From Grimontia kaedaensis (GTDB taxonomy: Bacteria; Pseudomonadota; Gammaproteobacteria; Enterobacterales; Vibrionaceae): 64,000 bases of DNA. The stretch is taken from assembly GCF_023746615.1 (NCBI RefSeq), contig NZ_CP082275.1, forward strand, positions 1,240,001 through 1,304,000, read 5' to 3'. A model generated the notes under the pieces. It worked only from the letters and a program-made list of their open reading frames with translations, was not told the origin of the DNA and did not search any database. Within the stretch, counting starts at the first letter, position 1. Each line of letters starts with the position of its first letter. Both the position numbers and the translations under genes were made by a program. This document shows, piece by piece, positions 41,463 to 49,874 of this stretch.

Positions 41463-43262
41463 ATGAATAAGTTACTTAGCATGCTGACATGGGTAGTGGG
41501 ACTATCTGTAGCGGCTTCTATCAGCGGCGTAGTAAACGCAAGCGAGTCTGCAGATGACACGCCAAAAGGTTGTATTGTCAGCTTGGAAACAGGCGCTGAA
41601 TATTGTTTGCCAGTAGGGCAGCGTTCAGGCTACTCATTACCAAGCTGGATCTATGCTCATGAAGTACGTGTCCAGACAGAACAGGGCGCAGCGGTTATGT
41701 TGTCTGATTGGGACAATCTTTCATACAACCGTCTGGCAGTTTTCTCTGGTACTGTCACCAATAGAGAACTGACCAATGTTCGTGCGTACAATGGCCAGAA
41801 CTTAGATTTCTCAGCACCACGTTCTATGCGCGTCGTGGCCAGCAATGACAAATTAGGCTGTATTGTTAGCCTCCAAACTGGCGAGCGCTACTGTCTGCCT
41901 GTGGGTAAGCGTTCTGGCTACTCACTCCCGAGCTGGATCAAATCTCACGAAGTTTATGTTCAGGCGTCTGAAGGGGCGGCTGTCATGTTGTCAGACTGGG
42001 ATAACCTTTCCTATAACCGTTTAGCGGTATTTCCGGGTACCGTTGAAAACCAGAAACTGACCAATGTCCGTGCTTACAACGGCCAGAACTTAGACTTCTC
42101 AAATCCTCGCTCTATGCGCGTTGTATCAAGCAGTGAAAAACTGGGTTGTATCGTGAGCCTTGAAACCGGTGAGAGATATTGCCTGCCAGTGGGCCAGCGT
42201 TCAGGCTACTCACTGCCAAGCTGGATTCGTGCACATGAAGTTCGTGTTGAGCCGTCAGAAGGCACTGCAGTCATGCTGTCAGATTGGGACAACCTTTCTT
42301 ACAACCGTCTTGGTGTTTTCAACTGTGTGACGCCAAACAACCAGCTCGAAAATGTGCGTGCGCGCAATGGCCAGAATCTGGACTTCTCAGCACCACGTTC
42401 AATGCGTGTTTTGACAGGGACTACTGCGTCTGACCAAATAATTAATGGTACGTCGGGTGACGATGTTCTTCATGGCTGTTCAGGCAATGACACCATTACT
42501 GGCTTCAAAGGCAACGACACCATTTACGGTGGTGCTGGTAACGACACCATCAATGGCAGTGCTGGCGATGATGTACTCTATGGTGGTTCGGGTAACGACA
42601 CCCTTTACGGTGCGGGTGGCAATGACTCTCTGTATGGTGAGGCCGGTAACGATGTGCTGCATGCAGGATATGACGATGACATCGTGATGGACGGTGGAAC
42701 TGGCATGGACATCTACATCGGTAGTGAAGGTAACGACACCATGTACTTTGATCAGGAAGATTTTTCTGATGTGAACTTCCTTACCGAGAACGGCAACATC
42801 TACAAAGGTGATCGTGGCTTTGACCAATTGATTGTTAGCGGTGATGCAAACGTCGACTTCACTGGTGTTTCATTCGGTGTCACCTCCGGTCCTAAACCTA
42901 TTGCGCAGGTTGAAGCAGTGATTGGTGCTGAAGGGGATCAAGCGGTGACAGTGAACGCGTTTGCAGTTCATGCTCAGTCTGATGGCTTTCAGTCCGCTTC
43001 TCTGGTTGATCCAGGCGATTGGAACGGCTTTGTTGCTCATCTTGGTGCTGGTAACGACACACTGAATGTCGATGCCGGTATCTGGAGTTACGATGCAAAC
43101 GCATCTGCGTCTGTTGCCATTTCCAATGACATGATTGAGTTCATGGGTTTGAGCTTCGCGCAGGTGACAGAGCTCCGTGCTTACGTCTTTACCTATGCGG
43201 ATGAGAAAATCACTATCTGGACGGATGCTGAGATCGTTAAATCTAACGGTAACAACATCTAA
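41463..43262 (+). CDS. Secreted RTX-repeat protein with three crystallin-like repeats (array gene 1)
   Basis: 599 residues. A Sec signal peptide (residues 1–26, cleavage near VNA|SES) is followed by three tandem ~96-residue repeats at about 36–130, 131–226 and 227–325. Each runs from CIVSLETGERYCLP through YSLPSWI and SDWDNLSYNRLAVF to NGQNLDFSAPRSMRV. Two Cys per repeat in a fixed spacing and the DN-L-S-YN element suggest a beta-gamma-crystallin-like calcium-binding fold (inference). RTX nonapeptides (GNDTIYGGAGNDT type) span about 327–410. Then comes the ~190-residue C-terminal domain shared by all four array genes. Role unknown; likely extracellular or surface calcium-binding. Own terminator. 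Confidence 0.85.
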   Translation: MNKLLSMLTWVVGLSVAASISGVVNASESADDTPKGCIVSLETGAEYCLPVGQRSGYSLPSWIYAHEVRVQTEQGAAVMLSDWDNLSYNRLAVFSGTVTNRELTNVRAYNGQNLDFSAPRSMRVVASNDKLGCIVSLQTGERYCLPVGKRSGYSLPSWIKSHEVYVQASEGAAVMLSDWDNLSYNRLAVFPGTVENQKLTNVRAYNGQNLDFSNPRSMRVVSSSEKLGCIVSLETGERYCLPVGQRSGYSLPSWIRAHEVRVEPSEGTAVMLSDWDNLSYNRLGVFNCVTPNNQLENVRARNGQNLDFSAPRSMRVLTGTTASDQIINGTSGDDVLHGCSGNDTITGFKGNDTIYGGAGNDTINGSAGDDVLYGGSGNDTLYGAGGNDSLYGEAGNDVLHAGYDDDIVMDGGTGMDIYIGSEGNDTMYFDQEDFSDVNFLTENGNIYKGDRGFDQLIVSGDANVDFTGVSFGVTSGPKPIAQVEAVIGAEGDQAVTVNAFAVHAQSDGFQSASLVDPGDWNGFVAHLGAGNDTLNVDAGIWSYDANASASVAISNDMIEFMGLSFAQVTELRAYVFTYADEKITIWTDAEIVKSNGNNI

Positions 43263-43282
43263 CTCAGAGCCTCATTAATGTG

Positions 43283-43312
43283 AGCCCGGTACTTGGTTGT
43301 ACCGGGCTTTTT
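43283..43312 (+). terminator. Terminator of RTX array gene 1
   Basis: AGCCCGGTAC and GTACCGGGCT pair, followed by T residues. The AGCCCGG…CCGGGCT core recurs after all four array genes. Confidence 0.9.
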
Positions 43313-43717
43313 CAATTTCTGAGGATCGTTTCTGTCGTTGCATATGTGATTAGGCGAATGTTTGGCTAATATATGGAGCAATTGCTCTCTTTTTGTTTAA
43401 AATACGTCAGAAAACTTCCACTGTTGTTGCTACTGAAACCCATTCTAGTTCCTCTAATAGCCTAAAACTCATACTTAACTCATCGCTGTTCAAATAAGGG
43501 CTAATTAAGCTTACTGAGATTAGCGTGATCTTGCTCCAAGACCATTGTTCTTGAGTGTCTTGTCATTAAAACTCTTGTCACACCAAACGCTGAGTGAATG
43601 TTAGCAATCTCATATATAAGCAAAGACTTGTAAGCGAGAATTTGTGTCAGGAAGACGAGTGGTAGATTCCCACAGCTTCATCGGCGTTTTTCAAACAAAG
43701 AAGATGAGGACAAAGGT
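43313..43717. other. Intergenic/promoter region of RTX array gene 2
   Basis: About 400 bases without a gene. A block at 43558–43625 (GTCTTGTCATTAAAACTCTT, then TTGTCACA and ATGTTAG) is clearly related to one at 46767–46810 before array gene 3, so they probably share promoter elements. Confidence 0.55.
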
Positions 43718-46480
43718 ATGGCAGAGATCAACGGAACGACTAACGCAGATTTTTTGTATGGCGACCAGAACAACCAAAATCTTTTGATGAACGGTGACTT
43801 TGAGGATTGGGGTAATGATTCGTCTGATCAGTGGGGTCTGTTCCAGGACCACCAAGTTGCGGGCTGGTACACGCCGGGCAGAATGAAAATCGAACTTCAA
43901 CAAGGTGACTTTGGCGGTACGCCAGCTAACTCATCGTCTAACACTGTGCTTGAACTGGATTCAACAGGTAATACCTGGGTTCAGCAAGACGTAGACGTAA
44001 GCAACTTGACTTCTTCAGGTGATGCGTCTCTCTCCCTCTCTTTCGATTACGCTAACCGCTACAAAGGCGATAACCACGCGACCAGCCAGTTCAAAGTCAA
44101 AGTGATGGATGACGATGGTAACGTTCTCTACAGCAAATACTTCGACAACACTCAGTCAAACGAAAGCTATCACAACTTCGAAGTAGACTTCTCAGTGCCA
44201 GCTGGCACTTCAGGTGTGACGCTGCGCTTTGAAGGTAAAGGTCAGTCTGATAGCTACGGCGCGCTGATTGATAACGTGTCGTTGACTAACAATGCTAATG
44301 GTAGCCTGAACGATAAGATCAATGGCTTCGAAGGCAATGACTACATTGATGGCGGTCAGGGTAACGATACACTTTACGGTGGTGAAGGTAACGACACTAT
44401 CAAAGGTGGTGAAGGCGACGATACCATATACGGTAACAAAGGCTTTGGCGCAGGTGAGCGTGAGCTTATGGTCAATGGTGGCTTCGAACTTACGTATGGC
44501 GACAATGTTTCCAACCAGTGGGGTTTGTTCCACGATCACCAAGTAACAGGTTGGTACACGCCGGGCACTAACAAAATCGAACTGCAACAGGGCACGTTTG
44601 GTGGCACACCTCAGAATGATGTGACCAACACTGTTTTGGAACTCGACAGCCATCGCAACACTTGGGTCCAACAAGATGTGGATGTTTCAGGTCTGGCAGC
44701 TGACGGCGACGTAGTTCTTGATCTGTCGTTTGACTATGCAAACCGTTACCGCGGTAGCGACACTTCAACCAGCCAGTTCGAAGTGAAAGTGTTCGATAGT
44801 TCAGGAAGCGTGCTTTATTCCAAGTACTTTGCTAACACCCAAGCAAACGACCACTACGAGTCATTCTCTTCTGAAGTTGTTCTGCCACAAGGCGTTGACT
44901 ACATCACTGTTCGCTTCGAAGCAGAAGGTCGTTCAGACAGCTACGGTGCGTTGATTGATAACGTTTCCCTTAAGCAAAAAGTGAATGTAGAAGACGACAA
45001 CGACACCATCTACGGTGGTGCGGGTAACGACACTATCTACGGCGAGCACGGCGACGATGAAATCCACGGTGGCGAAGGTGACGACACCATCTACGGTGGT
45101 AACGAAGCGAGCAAAACGTTCGATCTTGAACATATTGACGGTGCAACGGTTTACAACCTGCAAGGCGAAGACACAGTCACTATCACTGTCAGCGATTTCA
45201 CACATAGCGCATGGTACAACAACAGCATCGGTTACTACGTCATCGACGAAAACGGCAATATCGTCCGTGCTGCAGTGATTGCGGATAATGTGAAAAACGT
45301 GGATGACCTGAGCGTTGATATCGACGTGTCCGGCGGCGTTTCCTTTGGCATGTTCCTGATTCCTAATGGCGACCGCCAAGGCTTTGACATTGGTTCCGTT
45401 GAGTTAGACCTTTCCGGTTCGAGTTCGACCGTCACCCAAGGTTCTTCTAGCTCGGTCGTTTACGTATCTAACGCGGCAGAAAACGGCGATGGCAAAGACC
45501 ACGAACAAGTAGACGGTGATACGTCCAAGTGGGAAGACCTTTGGAACCTGGGCGATAAAGATTTTAACGACACCACCTTCACTATCACTGTCGAACAACA
45601 GAAACTGTATTCAGACAACGATACCATTTATGGTGGTAACGGTAACGACACTATCCATTCTGGTGGCGGTGACGATGTGGTCTACGGTGATGCAGGCGAT
45701 GACAACATCAACGGCGGTAAGGGTGATGATATCCTTTACGGCGGCGACGGCGACGACACTATCTTGGGCGGCCAAGGCAATGACACCATTTACGGTGGTG
45801 CTGGAGACGATATCCTGCGCGGTGCAAGCGGCAGCGACAAGCTCTACGGCGGAGACGGTAATGACTACCTAGAAGCAGGCTATGACGATGATTACATCCT
45901 GGATGGCGGCGCGGGTCTTGACCTGTATGTAGGTAGTGAAGGTAACGATACCATGTACTTCGATCAGGAAGATTTCTCAGACCTCAATTTCCTGAAAGAA
46001 AAAGGCACTATCTACATTGGTGATCGCGGCTTCGATAAGCTGATTGCTGACGGTGACGTAAATGTAGACCTTACCGGAAAATCGTATGGTTTGACTTCAG
46101 GTCCCAAGCCAATTGCACAGGTAGAAGCCGTCATTGGTGACGAAGGCAACCAGACCGTGACAGCGAATGCTTTCGCTATCAATGCGCAGTCCGACCCATT
46201 CCAAGCTGAGTCGTTGACTGACCCAGGTGATTGGGATGGTTTTGTGGCCTATCTGGGCGCAGGTGATGACACCTTTAACCTAGAAGCAGCTGGTTGGACT
46301 TATGATGCAGAGGAAGCACCAACAGCCGAACTGTCAGCAGACATGATTGCCTTTATGGGTTTGACGGATACCCAAGTTGGCGAACTGGATGCGTACGTGT
46401 TTGAGCATAGCTCAGGTTCAACAATCACTATCTGGACCGATGCTGAGCACTTCACACAAGACGGTAACGATATCTTTTAA
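43718..46480 (+). CDS. RTX-repeat protein with two jelly-roll-like modules and a DUF4114-like domain (array gene 2)
   Basis: 920 residues, no signal peptide; begins MAEINGTTNADFLYGDQ. Two ~165-residue modules (about 24–190 and 250–415) share NGDFE, W.LF.DHQV.GWYTPG, IELQQG.FGGTP, NTVLELDS, TWVQQDVDV, SFDYANRY and DSYGALIDNVSL. They look like DUF642/galactose-binding-like beta domains. RTX blocks lie at about 195–245, 430–460 and 630–735. Residues ~465–625 resemble DUF4114 (YYVIDENGNIV … SFGMFLIPNGD … WEDLWNLGDKDFNDT). The shared C-terminal domain ends the protein. The start region GAGGACAAAGGTATGGC is identical in array gene 4. A lack of Sec signal with RTX repeats fits type I secretion, but no secretion genes are nearby. 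Confidence 0.85.
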   Translation: MAEINGTTNADFLYGDQNNQNLLMNGDFEDWGNDSSDQWGLFQDHQVAGWYTPGRMKIELQQGDFGGTPANSSSNTVLELDSTGNTWVQQDVDVSNLTSSGDASLSLSFDYANRYKGDNHATSQFKVKVMDDDGNVLYSKYFDNTQSNESYHNFEVDFSVPAGTSGVTLRFEGKGQSDSYGALIDNVSLTNNANGSLNDKINGFEGNDYIDGGQGNDTLYGGEGNDTIKGGEGDDTIYGNKGFGAGERELMVNGGFELTYGDNVSNQWGLFHDHQVTGWYTPGTNKIELQQGTFGGTPQNDVTNTVLELDSHRNTWVQQDVDVSGLAADGDVVLDLSFDYANRYRGSDTSTSQFEVKVFDSSGSVLYSKYFANTQANDHYESFSSEVVLPQGVDYITVRFEAEGRSDSYGALIDNVSLKQKVNVEDDNDTIYGGAGNDTIYGEHGDDEIHGGEGDDTIYGGNEASKTFDLEHIDGATVYNLQGEDTVTITVSDFTHSAWYNNSIGYYVIDENGNIVRAAVIADNVKNVDDLSVDIDVSGGVSFGMFLIPNGDRQGFDIGSVELDLSGSSSTVTQGSSSSVVYVSNAAENGDGKDHEQVDGDTSKWEDLWNLGDKDFNDTTFTITVEQQKLYSDNDTIYGGNGNDTIHSGGGDDVVYGDAGDDNINGGKGDDILYGGDGDDTILGGQGNDTIYGGAGDDILRGASGSDKLYGGDGNDYLEAGYDDDYILDGGAGLDLYVGSEGNDTMYFDQEDFSDLNFLKEKGTIYIGDRGFDKLIADGDVNVDLTGKSYGLTSGPKPIAQVEAVIGDEGNQTVTANAFAINAQSDPFQAESLTDPGDWDGFVAYLGAGDDTFNLEAAGWTYDAEEAPTAELSADMIAFMGLTDTQVGELDAYVFEHSSGSTITIWTDAEHFTQDGNDIF

Positions 46481-46503
46481 GAGACGCTCATCTCTATTTG
46501 TTC

Positions 46504-46529
46504 AGCCCGGCATTTGCCGGGCTTTTTTT
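46504..46529 (+). terminator. Terminator of RTX array gene 2
   Basis: AGCCCGGC and GCCGGGCT pair around ATTT, followed by seven T. Confidence 0.92.
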
Positions 46530-46914
46530 ATTCAAAAAGCACGTCATGATTGGTTTAAGGCAGGTAATCATTAGAAGGGCTCTGTTGTTCTTCCAATATC
46601 CAAAACTAGCCATGTTAACTATCTGGACACACTGCCGAGGAGCTGTATTAATCTAATCCTTTTGTAATCTTGATAATGGCACTTCATTCATTGCCCCTAT
46701 CAACCGTACTAATCCCACCCGCTGACTATATTCTGAATCTGCGATAGATTCATTGTTTGAGCCTGTCTTATCAATAAAACTGTTGTCACAGCAGCCGCTG
46801 ACTTATGTTAGTTTTCTCGAATATGAGTATCCTCTAAAAAATAAATGGATATTCAATAATATTCATACCTTCATTTGTCAGCGAAACCTTAAATGGACGA
46901 CGAGGACAGCGGTG
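46530..46914. other. Intergenic/promoter region of RTX array gene 3
   Basis: About 385 bases without a gene; contains the promoter block related to that of array gene 2 (GTCTTATCAATAAAACTGTT followed by GTCACA and TATGTTAG). Confidence 0.55.
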
Positions 46915-49548
46915 ATGGCAGACATTAACGGAACTTCAGGCGCAGAGACTCTTTACGGCGATATTGGTAGCGGCAGCAGCGATCAGAAAACCGGTGCGGT
47001 ATTTGTGATGGGCGCCGATTTCAACATGGACAGTGGCAATTTCCACACTTGGTCTTTCCCACCTAAGTTGAGCTTTACCGGTTCCACGTCAACCGTAACT
47101 TACAATGATGACGATGGACAGCTGAACGGTGATGACCGTTGCAATGAGTTTTCTGACGACAAATCCCAGACTGTTTCAATTGATGGTCAGGAATACTCTG
47201 CCAACGTCGATTACAGCCTCAAGTACTGTGACAGCGACGGCAATGTTTACACCTTCGCGATTGTTGATGTGGATTCAGACGGTAACGGTCACCACTACTG
47301 CAACATTGGCGAAAATGGCAAAATCCTGATCCAAATCGATGGCCCAGAGATCACTAGCAGCACCGACCTCACCTTGGTACCTAACTCTTACCAGAACGTC
47401 AGCAGCCTGAACTATGACGACATCACTGAGCCACAAACTATCAATCCAGCAGATCTTGATGACACGATCACAGCGGGCGGTGGAGATGACACCGTTTATG
47501 GCCTAAAAGGTAACGACCACATTTCCGGTGAAAACGGTAACGACAAACTTTTTGGCGGTGACGGTGACGACACCATCTTTGGTAATACGTCGACGCCAAA
47601 CTTCAGTGACGAACCAACCGTTACCGTGTTCCAAATGGGTAAAGATTTCACCATGGACAGCGGTAACTTTCACACTTGGTCTTTCCCGCCAAAGCTGGCG
47701 TTTGACGGTACCACCACGAAAGTGACCTTCCAAGACGATGATGGCGTGCTTAATGGTGATAACTACTGCAATGAGTATTCAGACGACAAATCTCAAACCG
47801 TGACTATCGACGGTCAGATCTATCCGGTTAATCTTGATTACTCACTGAAGTACTGTGATTCAGACGGCAACGTATATACCTTCGCGATTATCGATGTGGA
47901 TCTGGATGGTAATGGCCATCACTACCACAACCTGAACGAGAACGGTAACCTACTATTGCAAATCGACGGTCCTGAAATCACGGATGTGACCGATTTATCA
48001 CTGGTTTCCAACTCATACCAGAATGTTAGCTCTCTCAACTACGATGATATCGCTACTGAGAAGACAATGAAGTCTAACGACAACGACTACATTGATGGCG
48101 GTGCAGGTAACGATACTATTTATGGTCAGTGGGGCGATGATGAGATTCATGGCGGTTCAGGTGATGACATCATCTACGGCGGGAATGTCGCAACGGAAAC
48201 CATTGAAACCGATCCAACGGCCACAGTGTTCGTGATGGGCGATGACTTCTCGATGCCATCAGGCGGTGAATTCCACACTTGGTGCTTCCCATCAAAGCTG
48301 GCGTTCGATGGCGGTATGACCGAAGTGACGTTCCAGGATGACGATGGCGTGCTCAATGGTGACAACTACTGTAATGAGTATTCAGACGATAAAACCCAGA
48401 CCGTGACCATTGGTAACAACACTTACGCGGTGAACCTGGATTACACCCTGAAGTACACGGACGGCACTAACGTTTACAAGTTCGCGATCATTGATGTGGA
48501 TCTGGATGGCAACAAGCACCATTACTGGAACCTTGAAGAAAACGGCAAGATCCTGTTGCAAATCGAAGGTCCGGAAATTACATCAGCGACTGATCTGACT
48601 TTGGTTCCTCACTCTTATGAAAACCTGAGAGAGATTGATTACACCGATTTTGCTGAAACCACCCAAGAAGTGACGGTGAGCGATAAAGACACCATCTATG
48701 GTGGCGATGGTGATGACTTTATCCACGCAGGGGACGACAATGATGTGGTCTACGGCGATGCAGGCGACGACAACATCAACGGCGGTAAGGGTGATGATAT
48801 CCTTTACGGTGGCGACGGTAACGACACCATTTTGGGTGGTCAGGGTAATGACACCATTTATGGTGGTGCTGGAGACGATATCCTTCGCGGTGCAAGCGGT
48901 AGCGATAAGCTTTACGGCGGAGACGGTAACGACTATCTAGAAGCTGGCTATGACGATGATTACATCCTGGATGGCGGCGCGGGTCTTGACCTGTACGTGG
49001 GTAGTGAAGGTAATGATACCATGTACTTCGATCAGGAAGATTTTTCAGACCTCAATTTCCTGAAAGAAAACGGTAACGTTTATATTGGTGACCGCGGATT
49101 CGATCAATTGCTTGTTGAAGGTGATGCCAACGTCGATATGACTGGCAAGTCTTACGGTTTGACTTCGGGTCCTAAGCCAATTGCACAGGTAGAAGCCGTC
49201 ATTGGTGACGAAGGCAACCAGACCGTGACAGCGAATGCTTTCGCTATCAATGCGCAGTCCGACCCATTCCAGTCAGCTTCTTTGACTGACCCAGGCGATT
49301 GGGATGGCTTCGTAGCATACTTGGGCGCGGGTGACGATACCTTCAACCTTGATGGTAATGGCTGGACGCTGGATGCAAATGCAACACCCAATGCAGAACT
49401 GTCTACTGACATGATTGCGTTCATGGGCCTGAACAGCACTCAGGTAGCAGAGCTGGATGCCTATGTATTTGAAACCAACTCAGGTTCAACCATCACAGTA
49501 TGGACTGATGCTGAGACTGTCACTCTCAATGGCGACGAGTTGTTCTAA
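46915..49548 (+). CDS. RTX-repeat protein with three Cys-containing repeated modules (array gene 3)
   Basis: 877 residues, no signal peptide; begins MADINGTSGAETLYGD. I chose ATG 46915 by homology with the other array starts and the GAGGACAGC site; an in-frame extension to 46753 lies in promoter DNA. Three ~150-residue modules start near 22, 234 and 433. Each reads VF.MG.DF.M.SG.FHTW.FP.KL.F, then VTFQDDDGVLNGD, NEYSDDK.QTV, YAFAI-DVD-DGN-HHY and QI-GPEIT. The first two have Cys pairs (CNE…KYCDSDGN); the third replaces one with Thr. RTX blocks lie between and at about 592–690, then the shared C-terminal domain. The module family is not one I can name with certainty. Confidence 0.84.
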   Translation: MADINGTSGAETLYGDIGSGSSDQKTGAVFVMGADFNMDSGNFHTWSFPPKLSFTGSTSTVTYNDDDGQLNGDDRCNEFSDDKSQTVSIDGQEYSANVDYSLKYCDSDGNVYTFAIVDVDSDGNGHHYCNIGENGKILIQIDGPEITSSTDLTLVPNSYQNVSSLNYDDITEPQTINPADLDDTITAGGGDDTVYGLKGNDHISGENGNDKLFGGDGDDTIFGNTSTPNFSDEPTVTVFQMGKDFTMDSGNFHTWSFPPKLAFDGTTTKVTFQDDDGVLNGDNYCNEYSDDKSQTVTIDGQIYPVNLDYSLKYCDSDGNVYTFAIIDVDLDGNGHHYHNLNENGNLLLQIDGPEITDVTDLSLVSNSYQNVSSLNYDDIATEKTMKSNDNDYIDGGAGNDTIYGQWGDDEIHGGSGDDIIYGGNVATETIETDPTATVFVMGDDFSMPSGGEFHTWCFPSKLAFDGGMTEVTFQDDDGVLNGDNYCNEYSDDKTQTVTIGNNTYAVNLDYTLKYTDGTNVYKFAIIDVDLDGNKHHYWNLEENGKILLQIEGPEITSATDLTLVPHSYENLREIDYTDFAETTQEVTVSDKDTIYGGDGDDFIHAGDDNDVVYGDAGDDNINGGKGDDILYGGDGNDTILGGQGNDTIYGGAGDDILRGASGSDKLYGGDGNDYLEAGYDDDYILDGGAGLDLYVGSEGNDTMYFDQEDFSDLNFLKENGNVYIGDRGFDQLLVEGDANVDMTGKSYGLTSGPKPIAQVEAVIGDEGNQTVTANAFAINAQSDPFQSASLTDPGDWDGFVAYLGAGDDTFNLDGNGWTLDANATPNAELSTDMIAFMGLNSTQVAELDAYVFETNSGSTITVWTDAETVTLNGDELF

Positions 49549-49569
49549 CTTCTATTAGAAGTGAGTCTA

Positions 49570-49597
49570 AAAAGCCCGGCATGCTGCCGGGCTTTTT
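49570..49597 (+). terminator. Terminator of RTX array gene 3
   Basis: AAAGCCCGGCA and TGCCGGGCTTT pair around TGC, followed by T residues. Confidence 0.92.
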
Positions 49598-49874
49598 CTT
49601 TTTCTGAACCATGCTTAAATCAGCCTAAATTTCTGCATCCATTCCATACCGCATATCATCCCGCATAAACCAAAGGACTGAGATTCGCGTGAACATGTGT
49701 CTCATGAATTGTCTCGAATCGTCTTAGAGTTAAAGATTTCGCTAATTCACGTGTTTCTAAACTGGCTTTGATTAACGATGTTTCCAAAGACTGGAAATAA
49801 GCTTACACCGCATCGATATTGCTGTTCAGCCCTCGCGGAGGACGTGACATAACAAGAGAAACGAGGACAAAGGT
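49598..49874. other. Intergenic region before RTX array gene 4
   Basis: 277 bases (326 counted from stop to start). The upstream block of genes 2 and 3 is not recognisable here, but the last bases GAGGACAAAGGTATGGC match array gene 2 exactly. Confidence 0.5.

Noticed and set aside
46753..46914. 54-codon N-terminal extension of RTX array gene 3
   Set aside because: It covers DNA homologous to the promoter block of array gene 2; the conserved start is MADINGT at 46915.
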